Part shown: positions 50,750-59,459 of the stretch, in pieces
Layout of the letters: every line of letters starts with the position of its first letter
How positions within the stretch are numbered: position 1 is the stretch's first letter
NCBI RefSeq assembly: GCF_018141525.1
Contig: NZ_CP064655.1
Coordinates: forward strand, 1,892,501 to 1,956,500
Source: Miltoncostaea marina
GTDB taxonomy: Bacteria > Actinomycetota > Thermoleophilia > Miltoncostaeales > Miltoncostaeaceae
Direction: 5' to 3'
Length of the DNA stretch: 64,000 bases
Notes under the pieces: model-generated
What the model saw: the letters and a program-made list of their open reading frames with translations, nothing else
What the model was told of the DNA's origin: nothing
Database searches by the model: none
Translations under genes and position numbers: made by a program

Positions 50750-51946
50750 ATGTCGCCGCCGAAGCCGATCATCGACCCCGCCGGGGTCGACGCCGTCGTC
50801 GCGGAGGCGCGCAGGCAGGGACGGGTCGCGCTCGACCTGGAGTTCCTCTGGGAGCGCACCTACGCGCCGGTGGCGTGCCTCGCCCAGCTCGCGCTGCCCT
50901 CCGGCGAGGTACACATCGTCGACCCGATCGACGGCGCGCCGCTCGGCCCCGTGGCCGAGCTGGTGGCCGACCCGCAGGTCGAGGTCGTGATGCACGCGCC
51001 CTCGGCCGACCTGACGCTGCTGGGCCTGGCGCACGGCGTCCGCCCGCAGCGGCTCGTGGACGTGCAGATCATCGCGGGGTTCGTCGGCCTCGGCGCCGGC
51101 CAGGGCCTCGCGACGCTGCTGCAGCGCGTGTTGAAGGTGCGCCACGACAAGGGCGAGCGCTACACCGACTGGAGCAAGCGGCCGCTGTCGGCGGCCCAGC
51201 TGCGCTACGCGGCGGGCGACGTCGACCACCTGCTGGAGCTCGCCGACGAGCTGGCCGCCCGCGGCGCCCGGCTGGGCCGCACGGACTGGATCGCCGAGGA
51301 GCACGAGCGCCGCTACGGGCCGCAGGCGCGCCTGGTGCCCGACCCCGCCACGGCGTGGCGCCGGGTGAAGGGCGGCGGACGCCTCACCCCCCAGGATCGC
51401 GCGGTGCTCGCCTCGATCGCGGCCTGGCGCGAGCGCGAGGCCGCCCGGCGCGACAAGCCGGCCTCGTGGGTGGTCCCCGACCGCACGCTCGTGGAGATGG
51501 CCCACCGCCGCCCCGCCGACCGGCAGGCCCTCGAGGGCGAGCGCGGCCTGCCCGCGCGGATGCGCGGCGACGAGGCCGACGGCCTGCTGCGGGCGATCCG
51601 CGAGGGCGCCGAGGCGCCTCCCATCAGGGGCGGCTCCCCGCCCCCGCCCGAGGTGCAGCAGCGCCTGGAGGTGCTGGGCCCGCTCGGCGCCGTGCTGGTG
51701 ACCGCCCGCGCGGCCGCAGCCGACCTGGCGCCCAGCCTCGTGGCCACGCGCGACGAGATCGCGGCGTTCCTGGCCGCCGCGATCGACGGCGACCTCGACG
51801 GCCAGGGCCTGGCCAGCGGCTGGCGGCGCGACCTCGTGGGCGACGCGCTCGTCGACCTGGCCCGGGGCCGGATCGCCCTGGGGGTCGACCCCGAGCGGCC
51901 CTACCTCGCGGAGATCCCGCGCGGGGCGACCGGCGGGGGCGGGTAG
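50750..51946 (+). CDS. Ribonuclease D-like 3'-5' exonuclease with HRDC region
   Basis: DEDD-family exonuclease of 398 aa. Exo I is VALDLEFLWER (Asp, Glu), Exo II HAPSADLTLLG (Asp), Exo III YAAGDVDHLLEL (Tyr and Asp). An HRDC-type helical region follows (LASIAAWREREAARRDKPASWVVPD). Expected to trim tRNA or other RNA 3' ends. ATG at 50750 is 8 nt after TACGCT (leaderless). It is divergent from the Uup-type gene. Confidence 0.92.
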   Translation: MSPPKPIIDPAGVDAVVAEARRQGRVALDLEFLWERTYAPVACLAQLALPSGEVHIVDPIDGAPLGPVAELVADPQVEVVMHAPSADLTLLGLAHGVRPQRLVDVQIIAGFVGLGAGQGLATLLQRVLKVRHDKGERYTDWSKRPLSAAQLRYAAGDVDHLLELADELAARGARLGRTDWIAEEHERRYGPQARLVPDPATAWRRVKGGGRLTPQDRAVLASIAAWREREAARRDKPASWVVPDRTLVEMAHRRPADRQALEGERGLPARMRGDEADGLLRAIREGAEAPPIRGGSPPPPEVQQRLEVLGPLGAVLVTARAAAADLAPSLVATRDEIAAFLAAAIDGDLDGQGLASGWRRDLVGDALVDLARGRIALGVDPERPYLAEIPRGATGGGG

Positions 51947-51956
51947 CATCCCGGCC

Positions 51957-52409
51957 ATGGCCGACCGACCCCCGCTCCAGCACGTCGCCTGCTTCATCGA
52001 CGACTCCGAGGCCGCCGCCCGGGCGCTCGCCCAGGCCGCCGCCGTGCACGAGCTCGCCGGCGGGCGCCTGAGCGTGGTGCACGTGATGGCCGACCCCGGC
52101 TTCTTCGTCTCGATGGCGGCCGCCGTGGGCGGCGCGCCGCCGCACGACGTGGAGACCCAGCGCGAGGCCGCCCGGCTGTGGCTCGCCGAGGAGGCGCGCA
52201 CGATCCCCGGCGCCGAGCCCGTGCTGCTGGAGGGCCAGCCCGAGGTGGCCGCCTGCGCGTGGGCACGGGAGCACGACTGCGACCTGATGGTCGCGGCCAC
52301 GCACCGCACCGGGCTGGAGCGCGCCCTGCTCGGCAGCTTCGCGACCTACGTCGCGCACCACTCGCCGTGCCCGGTGCTGCTCGTCCCGCCGGCCGAACGC
52401 GGGCGCTGA
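51957..52409 (+). CDS. Universal stress protein (UspA family)
   Basis: A 150-aa single Usp domain. HVACFIDDSEAAARAL forms the first strand with the Asp. ATHRTGLERALLGSFATYVAHHSPCPVLLV is the usual C-terminal loop, though the G-2x-G nucleotide motif is partly replaced (THRTG, then GS). ATG at 51957 follows TAGCAT by 7 nt. Confidence 0.88.
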   Translation: MADRPPLQHVACFIDDSEAAARALAQAAAVHELAGGRLSVVHVMADPGFFVSMAAAVGGAPPHDVETQREAARLWLAEEARTIPGAEPVLLEGQPEVAACAWAREHDCDLMVAATHRTGLERALLGSFATYVAHHSPCPVLLVPPAERGR

Positions 52410-52476
52410 GCGGGGCCGGGGGGCGGCGGACGGCGGGCGGGGTGGCCGCGCCGTCCGCAGGGGCCGTGCCCGGCGG

Positions 52477-52632
52477 CTACGCCGCCAGGGCCGGCGCGTC
52501 CTCCACCCGGCGCGCGCCGGCGTGGACGTGCAGGCACCCGACGACGCCGCACGCGCCCGTCGGCGCGGGGTCGAGGCGGTCGAGCAGGCCCTGCAGCGCG
52601 GCGGTCTCCGCGACGGTCAGCGTGGCGTCCAT
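52477..52632 (-). CDS. Small Cys/His protein, 51 aa
   Basis: Starts MDATLTVAETAALQGLL and contains CGVVGCLHVHAG, a compact Cys-Cys-His-His cluster that could bind a metal. ATG at 52632 has a strong Shine-Dalgarno GGAGG 5 nt upstream, which supports translation. Longer in-frame Met codons upstream lack such a site. It lies between uspA (convergent) and the alarmone hydrolase (co-directional, 73 nt upstream). Function unknown. Confidence 0.6.
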   Translation of the reverse strand: MDATLTVAETAALQGLLDRLDPAPTGACGVVGCLHVHAGARRVEDAPALAA

Positions 52633-52705
52633 GTCGTCCTCCGGTCGTGGTCGTCGGGACGGGGGCATCCAATCGGGCGCCCGTGTCCCCACGGTTCACC
52701 CGGCA

Positions 52706-53413
52706 TTAGGGCTCGGTGAAGCCCCCGTCGTCGACGAGCGGGGCCAGGTCGGCCATCGCCGTGACCAGCGCGACGCGGGCCACCGACGGGGCCGCCGCGG
52801 CCAGCGGCAGCACCTGCCAGGTGGTGCGCCGCAGGTACGTCCCGGCCCAGCGCCGGTGCCGGTCGCCGGTGCGCATGACGAGCGCCTGGATGCTGCGCAG
52901 GTTGTCGACCCGGTCGGCGAGCTTCAGCACGCGGGCCTCGGGCGGGGCGCTGGCCTCCAGCCGGGCGTAGTAGGCGCGCAGCTCGTCGCCGCGGCTCGGC
53001 GCCGTGAGCCAATCGACCAGGTCGGCGACCTCGGGGCCGAAGCCGGTGCGGATCTCGCCCATGGAGGTGGGCGTGTCCTCGACCGTGTCGTGCAGCAGCG
53101 CCGCCTGCAGCAGCAGGGGGTCGCTCTCGCCCCACACGTCGAGCAGCATGGCCACGCGCACCAGGTGGACCCAGTACGGCGTGTCGCTGCCGCGGCGGGT
53201 CTGGTCGCCGTGGCGGGCGCGGGCGAACGCGAGGGCGCGTTGGAGCGCCGTGCGGTGCGCCGGGTCCTCGAGCGCGGCGGCGAAGTCGGTCCAGACCCGC
53301 TCGACGGTCTCCGGCGCGTCGAAGTTGCCGGGCCAGGCGCGCGCGCGGGCGCTCGACGGCCCCTCGTCGCCGACGTCGGTGATCGTCGGCGGACGCAGCG
53401 GAGTGGGACCCAT
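52706..53413 (-). CDS. HD-domain (p)ppGpp hydrolase-like protein (small alarmone hydrolase)
   Basis: A 235-aa protein with the hydrolase half of RelA/SpoT: HGDQTRRGSDTPYWVHLVRVA, the HD motif LLHDTVEDTPTSMGEI, FGPEVADLVDWLT and VLKLADRVDNLRS. No synthetase or TGS domain is present, so it resembles a stand-alone Mesh1-type hydrolase. ATG at 53413 is 7 nt after TACCCT (leaderless). It shares its start CATG with the divergent ppx/gppA gene, a suggestive pairing because both enzymes act on (p)ppGpp or polyphosphate. Confidence 0.85.
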   Translation of the reverse strand: MGPTPLRPPTITDVGDEGPSSARARAWPGNFDAPETVERVWTDFAAALEDPAHRTALQRALAFARARHGDQTRRGSDTPYWVHLVRVAMLLDVWGESDPLLLQAALLHDTVEDTPTSMGEIRTGFGPEVADLVDWLTAPSRGDELRAYYARLEASAPPEARVLKLADRVDNLRSIQALVMRTGDRHRRWAGTYLRRTTWQVLPLAAAAPSVARVALVTAMADLAPLVDDGGFTEP

Positions 53414-54956
53414 GACCTCTAGGGTAGCGCCGCCGTCACCCGGCGCGGAGCGGCGCCTGGCGGTGATCGACATGGGGTCGAACACCTTCCGCCTGGTCGT
53501 GTTCCGCTACCGGCCGGGCGGCTCCTTCCAGCTCGTGGACGAGATCCGCGACGCGGTGCGGCTCTCCGCCGGCGCCGGGCCGCAGGGGCTCCACCCCGAC
53601 TCGCTCGAGCGCGCCGCGCACACCGTGCGCCTCTACGCGGCCTTCTGCGCCCACGCCGGCCTCGAGGCGGTGGACGCCGTCACCACCAGCGCGGCGCGCG
53701 ACGCGGCCAACCGCGACGACGTGATGGAGGCGCTCACCGCGGGGGGCGCGCTCGGGGTGCGCGTGCTGTCGGCCGAGGAGGAGGCCTGGTACGGCTACCT
53801 CGGGGTCGTCAACTCGACCACCCTCGGCGACGGCCACGTGCTCGACCTGGGCGGCGGCAGCATCCAGATCTCGCGGGTGGTCGGCCGCGGCCTGGAGCGG
53901 GTGGTCTCGCGCCCGCTCGGCGCGGTGCGCATGACCGAGCGCTTCCTGCCCGGCGAGCGGGCCTCGCGGGGCGAGATGAAGGCGCTCCGCAAGCACGCCG
54001 CGCGCGAGCTGGGCGAGGTGGGCTGGCTGTCGGCGCTCGGCGGCCGCATGGTGGGGATCGGCGGCACCATCCGCACGCTGGCCCGCATGCACCAGCGGGC
54101 GGTGCGCTACCCGCTCGACGAGCTGCACGGCTACATGCTGCCGCGCGACGGCATCGAGGAGCTCATCGAGCGGATGGCCGCGGCGCCCGCCTCGGAGCGC
54201 AGCCGCATCGCCGGGCTCAAGCCCGACCGCGCCGACATCACGCTCGCGGGCGCGATCGTGATCTCCACGGCGATGGACTACCTCGGCGTGCAGCGCATCG
54301 AGATCTGCTCGCAGGGGCTGCGCGAGGGCCTGTTCTACGAGCGCTTCCTGGCCCCGGCCGAGCCGCCGCTCATCGCGGACGTGCGCCGCCAGAGCGTGCT
54401 CAACCTGGCCGACATCTACCGCTGCGAGATGCCGCACGCCGAGCGGGTGGCCCAGCTCGCCCTGGGCGTCTACGACGAGCTGGCCCGCCTGGGCCTGCAC
54501 ACGCTCGACCGCCGCGAGCGCGAGCTGCTGTGGGCCGCCGCGATCCTCCACGACGCCGGCGTGCTGGTCGACTACAACGACCACCACAAGCACGGCTTCT
54601 ACCTCATCCTGAACGCCGGCCTGCCCGGCTACCGCCACCACGAGCTGGCGATGGTGGCGCTGCTGGTGCGGGCGCACCGCAAGGCGCTGCCGAGCGCCGA
54701 CCCCCTGGCGGACATCGTGGGCGGCGCGGGCGCCGAGGCGCTCGGCCGCATGGCGGTCTGCCTGCGCATCGCCGAGCAGCTCGAGCGCGGCCGCGCCGGC
54801 GGCGTGCGGCGGCTATCGGCCGACGCCCGGGACGGGCTGCTGCGCCTGGAGGTCGACGCGGAGGGCGACCCCACCGTCGCGCTCTGGTCGGCGGCGCAGG
54901 AGGCCCCCGCCGTCGAGGCGGCGTTCGGCCGCCGCCTCGAGCTCGCGCTCGCGTAG
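53412..54956 (+). CDS. Exopolyphosphatase/guanosine pentaphosphatase family (Ppx/GppA)
   Basis: A 514-aa protein. The actin-like fold starts RRLAVIDMGSNTFRLVVF with the phosphate-loop GSNT, then TTSAARDAANRDDV, VLSAEEEAWYGYLGV, HVLDLGGGSIQIS and MVGIGGTIRTLA. A C-terminal HD-like helical domain follows (about 330-470, AAILHDAGVLVDY, HHELAMVALLVRAH). ATG at 53412 keeps the first strand complete; GTG at 53463 would remove part of it. Hydrolyses polyphosphate and/or pppGpp. Confidence 0.9.
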   Translation: MTSRVAPPSPGAERRLAVIDMGSNTFRLVVFRYRPGGSFQLVDEIRDAVRLSAGAGPQGLHPDSLERAAHTVRLYAAFCAHAGLEAVDAVTTSAARDAANRDDVMEALTAGGALGVRVLSAEEEAWYGYLGVVNSTTLGDGHVLDLGGGSIQISRVVGRGLERVVSRPLGAVRMTERFLPGERASRGEMKALRKHAARELGEVGWLSALGGRMVGIGGTIRTLARMHQRAVRYPLDELHGYMLPRDGIEELIERMAAAPASERSRIAGLKPDRADITLAGAIVISTAMDYLGVQRIEICSQGLREGLFYERFLAPAEPPLIADVRRQSVLNLADIYRCEMPHAERVAQLALGVYDELARLGLHTLDRRERELLWAAAILHDAGVLVDYNDHHKHGFYLILNAGLPGYRHHELAMVALLVRAHRKALPSADPLADIVGGAGAEALGRMAVCLRIAEQLERGRAGGVRRLSADARDGLLRLEVDAEGDPTVALWSAAQEAPAVEAAFGRRLELALA

Positions 54957-54980
54957 CGCCGCCCGCCCCCGCGGCGTACC

Positions 54981-55035
54981 TTGACGCCCCGGGTGAACAG
55001 CGTTAGCCTGTGGTTGTTCGGCTAACACTGTTCAC
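54981..55035. promoter_or_regulatory. Promoter with paired TetR-type operators for DUF4260-tetR
   Basis: TTGACG (54981-54986) is followed by a 43-bp inverted repeat. The left arm GTGAACAGCGTTAGCC (54993-55008) matches the complement of the right arm GGCTAACACTGTTCAC (55020-55035) at 15 of 16 positions, with 11 nt between. Each arm itself has the AAC-N3-GTT core common in TetR operators. It covers the region where the -10 box and start site should lie, so autorepression by the downstream TetR protein is the simplest reading. Confidence 0.7.
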
Positions 55036-55051
55036 CTCGAAGGGGGACCCG

Positions 55052-55432
55052 ATGCACACGACCGGATCGTCGAGCGCCGCCCGCCGCCTCGCCTGGCTCG
55101 CCCTGGCCGCGGCGCTCGGCACGGCCGCGGGGCTGGTGCTGGCCGGCCACGGCGGCTGGTGGTGGCTGCTCGCGTTCGGCGCGGGGCCGGACCTCGCGCT
55201 GCTCGCCGGGGCGGGCGGCGGCATGGCACAGGGCCGCCTGCACCCGCGCGCGGTGCCGCTCTACAACGCGCTGCACCGACCCGCCGTGCCGGCGGCGATG
55301 CTCGCCGCCGTCCTGGTGGCCGGCCTGGGCGCGGGCCCCGCGGTGGGGGCGCTCGCCTGGGGGATCCACATCGCCGTCGACCGGGCGGCCGGCTACGGGC
55401 TGCGCGACCGCGACGGGTTCCAGCGTGGCTGA
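55052..55432 (+). CDS. DUF4260 family membrane protein
   Basis: A 126-aa protein with three or four helices. FGAGPDLALLAG, the PRAVPLYNALHRPAVPA segment and WGIHIAVDRAAGYGLRDRDGFQ are the family's conserved pieces, including the His and the DRxxGYGL turn. ATG at 55052 follows AAGGGGG. Function unknown in the family. It is co-transcribed with the TetR gene, which overlaps its 3' end by 8 nt, and is probably what that repressor controls. Confidence 0.85.
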   Translation: MHTTGSSSAARRLAWLALAAALGTAAGLVLAGHGGWWWLLAFGAGPDLALLAGAGGGMAQGRLHPRAVPLYNALHRPAVPAAMLAAVLVAGLGAGPAVGALAWGIHIAVDRAAGYGLRDRDGFQRG

Positions 55433-55988
55433 GGGGCCCTCGCCGCGCGCGCGGCAGATCGTGGCGGCCGGTCGCGCGCTGCTCGAGGAGGAGGGCCCGG
55501 CGGGCCTGTCGATGCGCCGGGTGGCCGAGCGGGTCGGCGTGCGCGCCGCGTCGCTCTACAAGCACCTGCCGGACAAGGCGGCGCTCGAGGCCGCGATCAT
55601 CTCGCAGGGGTTCGCCGAGCTCGCCGACGCGTTCGCGGCGGCGGCCGGCGGCGGGGAGCCGCTCGCGGCGATCGGCGCCGCCTACCGGCGCTTCGCCGCC
55701 GGCCACCCGCACCTCTACCGCCTCATGACCGAGCGGCCCCTCCCCCGCGAGCTGCTCGACCCGGGCGTCGAGGCGCGCGCCGCGGCGCCGCTGGTGGCGG
55801 CCGCGGGGGGCGACGCCGACCTGGCGCGCGCGGCGTGGGCGTTCGCCCACGGCATGACGATCCTCGAGCTGACCGGGCGCTTCCCGCCCGGCGCCGACCT
55901 CGACGCCGCCTGGCGGGCCGGCGTCGCCGCGCTCAGCGCGGCCGGCCCGGCGCCTCCCGCAGGCGCACCCGGCGGCCCGTCCGCGTGA
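55425..55988 (+). CDS. TetR family transcriptional repressor
   Basis: A 187-aa regulator. The N-terminal helix-turn-helix is GLSMRRVAERVGVRAASLYKHLPDKAALEAA, and the C-terminal ligand domain (about 75-170) resembles the TetR_C WHG type (FAAGHPHLYRLM). GTG at 55425. It very likely binds the paired AAC-N3-GTT operators upstream of DUF4260. The ligand is unknown. The next genes on the opposite strand are remnants of an exporter, a common TetR target. Confidence 0.9.
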   Translation: MAEGPSPRARQIVAAGRALLEEEGPAGLSMRRVAERVGVRAASLYKHLPDKAALEAAIISQGFAELADAFAAAAGGGEPLAAIGAAYRRFAAGHPHLYRLMTERPLPRELLDPGVEARAAAPLVAAAGGDADLARAAWAFAHGMTILELTGRFPPGADLDAAWRAGVAALSAAGPAPPAGAPGGPSA

Positions 55989-57677
55989 TGCCGGAGCGGT
56001 GGACCCGGCCCCGGACGGCATGGTCGCCACCGCCGCGGCGACGGTCAGCGCGAGCGAGACCACGACCGCCCCGGCGCCCACCGTGCCGGCCGCCACCCGC
56101 GGCGGCATCACGATGGGGGCGAACGGCGGCAGGGAGAAGGCGAGCACCACCAGGCGGCCCTCGGGGTCGGCGGCGTTGCTCGCCGCGATCAGGCAGCCCG
56201 CCAGCGGCAGGATCGCCAGCGGCGCCTCACCGACCCCACCTCCTGCCGGCGCCCCACCAGCGCGCCGAGCGCGCCGTCGGCCGAGGCGGAGAGCGCGTAT
56301 CCGGCGGCGAGCCAGACCACGACCCGGCGATCGTGGGGACGGCGACGTCGGCGGGTCCACGGAGCCGATCGCGAGCGCGGCCACGAGCGCCGGCACGGCG
56401 GCCGCGAGCAGCTGCAGCAGCGAGACGGCGCCGGTCCCCGCGACCTCGCCGGTCGGCAGCTCCACCGGCCGCAGGCTGGCGAGCAGCACCTCGGACACCC
56501 GGCTGGTCTTCTCCTCGGCCACGCCGGTCGCGACGAGCGTGCCGGCGGACAGCAGCGCCACGTCGAGCGGCACCGCCGCGATGACGCCGATGCCGGTGTC
56601 GCCGGGGTCGATCGGATCCGGCCCGCCGGTGCGCACCTCGGTCGACGGCGGCGCCGGGATGCCCTCGGCCGCCGCCGGGCCCACCCCCCGCCGCGCGCGG
56701 CCCGGCCTCCGGGCGCACCTGGCCCGTCGCGCCCTGGATGATCGCGCGCAGGCGCCGGAGAGCTCCTCCTCCACCGCGACCTCGACCGGGCCGACGCCGC
56801 CATGGCCACCGCGGCGTCGACGTCGCCCGCCTCCGCCAGGCGGACGGCGCCGGCGCGCGGCCCCTCGCGCACCTCCACGCCCCTCGGCGCGGGCGGCGTC
56901 GAGCACGGCGAGCGGGTCGGCGCCCAGCGCCAGGCGGGCGTTGTCGGCGCCGGCCGAGAGCAGCCGCGCGCCGGGCAGGTCGGCGCCCCAGCGCCCGCCG
57001 CCGGGCGGCTCCGCCGCCAGCCGCAGCACCCGCTGGCGGCTCGCGGCCTTCAGGGCGTCGACCCGGCCCGCCATCACCTCCCGGCCGCGGTCGATCACGA
57101 CGACCGACTCGCACGGGTCCTCGACCAGCTCGTGCTCGTGGCTCGAGAACAGCACCAGGCGGCCGGCGTCGGCGGCCTCCTGGACGGCCTCCTGCAGCCC
57201 CGCCACGGCGATCGGGTCGAGGCCCGAGAAGGGCTCGTCGAGCACCAGCGCCTCCGGCTCGTGGACGAGCGCGGTGGCCAGCCGCACCCGCTGCTGGTCG
57301 CCGAGCGACCCCCTGCAGCTCCTCGCCGGCCCGGTCGGCGATGCCGAGCGGCGCGTCGGCGCGCCGCCCCGCGGCCCGCCGGTCGACGCCGGCGAGGCGC
57401 ACGAAGTGGACCAGCTGGTCGCGCACGCGCATGTCCGGGGAGAGCCCGCGCTCCTCCGGCGTGTCGCCGAAGCGCCGGCGCACCTCGGGCGTGGTCGGCG
57501 CGGCCCGGTGGCGCACCGTGCCGGCGTCGGCGTCGATGACGCCGACGACGATGCGCATCGCCGTGGCCGTGCCGGACCCGTTGGGGCCGAGCAGGCCCAC
57601 GAGGGCACGGACATCGTGAGGCCGTCGAGCGCCGGCCGGTCGCCGTACCGCTTCGTCAGCCCATCGATCTCGAGCAC
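55989..57677 (-). pseudogene. Decayed ABC exporter (NatA-like ATPase plus NatB-like permease remnants)
   Basis: Several frame changes scatter a recognisable exporter over three frames. GTG at 57677 begins LEIDGLTKRYGDRPALDGLTM in one frame. The P-loop LLGPNGSGTATAMR is in another (from about 57600). The signature and Walker B (LGDQQRVRLATAL, LVLDEPFSGLDP) return to the first at about 57310. Permease pieces follow (for example VLLASLRPVELPTGEVAGTG and SLLQLLAAAVPALVAALAIG). The P-loop Lys is replaced by Thr and the signature lost its SGG. Both frame and active site are therefore broken. Confidence 0.85.
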
Positions 57678-57715
57678 GCGCCGCAGGCGAGCCGCCGCCC
57701 CCCCACGGCCCGTCC

Positions 57716-58048
57716 TCATCCGCCGGTCGGCTTCACCCGATATGCACCCCCGAGGTGCGCGATGACCTTCGCGCGCTGGTCGCCCTGGATCTCGACGACC
57801 CCGTCCTTCACCGAGCCGCCCGAGCCGCAGAGGCGCTTCAGCTCCTTGGCCACGCGGGCCACGTCGGCGGGCGGCAGCCCCGTCACGACGGTCACCGTCT
57901 TGCCCCGCCGGCCCGACGACGTGCGCCCCACGCGCACGACGCCGTCGCCCGGCCCCGACGCCGGCGGCGCCGCCGGCCGCTCATCGCGGACCCGCCCGCC
58001 CTCGCTCGACCACACGAGCCGGGTATTGTCATCGCTTATGGATCCCAT
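57716..58048 (-). CDS. SUI1/eIF1-like translation factor (YciH family)
   Basis: A 110-aa protein with a C-terminal SUI1 domain: GRRGKTVTVVTGLP, VAKELKRLCGSGGSVKDGVVEIQGDQR and LGGAYRVKPTGG match the eIF1/YciH pattern. YciH has been linked to start-site fidelity or stress translation in bacteria. ATG at 58048. Its region is shared with the divergent cysH promoter. Confidence 0.92.
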   Translation of the reverse strand: MGSISDDNTRLVWSSEGGRVRDERPAAPPASGPGDGVVRVGRTSSGRRGKTVTVVTGLPPADVARVAKELKRLCGSGGSVKDGVVEIQGDQRAKVIAHLGGAYRVKPTGG

Positions 58049-58076
58049 GCGCACACCTTCTGGTAGCCTTGCCGCC

Positions 58077-58808
58077 GTGCCCCCGTCCAGCCTGTCGCTG
58101 TCCGCCGAGGAAGTCGAGCAGCTCGCCGAAGAGTTCGAGGGCCGGAGCGCCCAGGACCTCCTCGCCTGGGCGGTCGAGCGCTTCGCCGGGCGCATCGTGC
58201 TCACCTGCTCGTGGCAGCACCAGTCGTCGATCCTCATCGACATGCTGCACCAGCTCGGAGCCGACATCCGCATCGTCGAGCTCGACACGGGCCTGCTCTT
58301 CCGCGAGACGTACGAGACCCGCGACCGCCTGATCGAGCGGTACGGGATCGAGGTGGAGCGGATCGACCCGCGCCTGACCGTCGCGGAGCAGGAGCGCGAG
58401 GAGGGCCCGGAGCTCTGGCGCCGCGACCCCGACCGCTGCTGCCACCTGCGCAAGGTGGAGCCCCTCGAGCGCGCGCTCGTCGGCATGGACGCCTGGATCA
58501 CCGGCATCCGCCGGGCCCAGAGCGTGACCCGGGCCAACGCCCGGATGCTCGAGCTCGACCCCCGCGGCGTGGTCAAGGTGCAGCCGCTCGCCGCCTGGAG
58601 CGATGAGGACGTGAAGGGCTACCTGTTCGCGCACGACGTGCCGTACAACCCGCTCCACGACCGGGGTTACCCGTCGATCGGGTGCACCCACTGCACCCGC
58701 CCGGTCCGCCCCGGCGAGGACTCGCGCGCCGGCCGCTGGGCGGACGCCGAGAAGACCGAGTGCGGCCTGCACCTGCCCGCGCAGCAGGCCGCCGCCGGCC
58801 GGCGCTGA
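58077..58808 (+). CDS. cysH: Phosphoadenylylsulfate/adenylylsulfate reductase
   Basis: Reduces activated sulfate to sulfite with thioredoxin; 243 aa. The two Cys pairs typical of the [4Fe-4S] APS-reductase form are present (DRCCHLRKVEPL and GCTHCTRP), plus the catalytic C-terminal Cys in TECGLH. This favours APS rather than PAPS as substrate. VLTCSWQHQSSIL is the pyrophosphate-binding loop. I chose GTG at 58077, 7 nt after TAGCCT (leaderless). ATG at 58038 is in frame but overlaps the divergent gene's start. Confidence 0.9.
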   Translation: MPPSSLSLSAEEVEQLAEEFEGRSAQDLLAWAVERFAGRIVLTCSWQHQSSILIDMLHQLGADIRIVELDTGLLFRETYETRDRLIERYGIEVERIDPRLTVAEQEREEGPELWRRDPDRCCHLRKVEPLERALVGMDAWITGIRRAQSVTRANARMLELDPRGVVKVQPLAAWSDEDVKGYLFAHDVPYNPLHDRGYPSIGCTHCTRPVRPGEDSRAGRWADAEKTECGLHLPAQQAAAGRR

Positions 58809-58901
58809 GGGGCGCGCCGGCGGGCGCCCGGCCGACGACCTCGGCAGGCTTCCAGTGACGATACGATCGGGGCCCCGCCCCGGAAGGAGGGCACCAGCAG
58901 C

Positions 58902-59459
58902 GTGAGCGATCGCCGCGGCTTCACCCTGTGGTTCACCGGGCTCTCGGGCGCCGGCAAGTCGACCATCGCCGACCTCGTCGGCCCCGAGCTGGAGCGCCGG
59001 GGCGTCCTGGTCGACTACCTGGACGGCGACGTCGTCCGCACCCATCTGTCGAAGGGCCTCGGGTTCTCGAAGGAGGACCGCGACACGAACATCAACCGCA
59101 TCGGCTGGGTCGCGAGCCGGCTCACCCGCGCCGGCGCGGTGACCCTCGTGTCGGCCATCTCGCCCTACCGCGACACCCGCGCCGACGCGCGCCGCATGGT
59201 CGAGGAGTTCGGCCCGTTCGTGGAGGTGTTCGTCGACACCTCCGTGGAGGAGTGCGCCAACCGCGACGTGAAGGGCCTCTACGCGAAGGCCTTCGCCGGC
59301 GAGATCAAGGAGTTCACGGGCGTCAGCGACCCCTACGAGGCGCCCGAGGACCCGGAGATCCACATCCGCACCGAGTCCCAGACGCCCGAGCAGAGCGCGG
59401 CCGAGGTGGTCGCCGCCCTGGAGGCGCGCGGCCTCATCGGCCAGGCGGTCGGCGCGTAG
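58902..59459 (+). CDS. cysC: Adenylylsulfate kinase
   Basis: Phosphorylates APS to PAPS; 185 aa. P-loop GLSGAGKST (14-22), [25 protein letters not shown] and [12 protein letters not shown] are the standard APS-kinase segments. GTG at 58902 follows GGAAGGAGG. It is 94 nt after cysH. With a cysH of APS-reductase type the kinase may serve sulfation rather than reduction, or both routes may be used. No ATP sulfurylase gene is in the window. Confidence 0.94.
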   Translation: MSDRRGFTLWFTGLSGAGKSTIADLVGPELERRGVLVDYLDGDVVRTHLSKGLGFSKEDRDTNINRIGWVASRLTRAGAVTLVSAISPYRDTRADARRMVEEFGPFVEVFVDTSVEECANRDVKGLYAKAFAGEIKEFTGVSDPYEAPEDPEIHIRTESQTPEQSAAEVVAALEARGLIGQAVGA

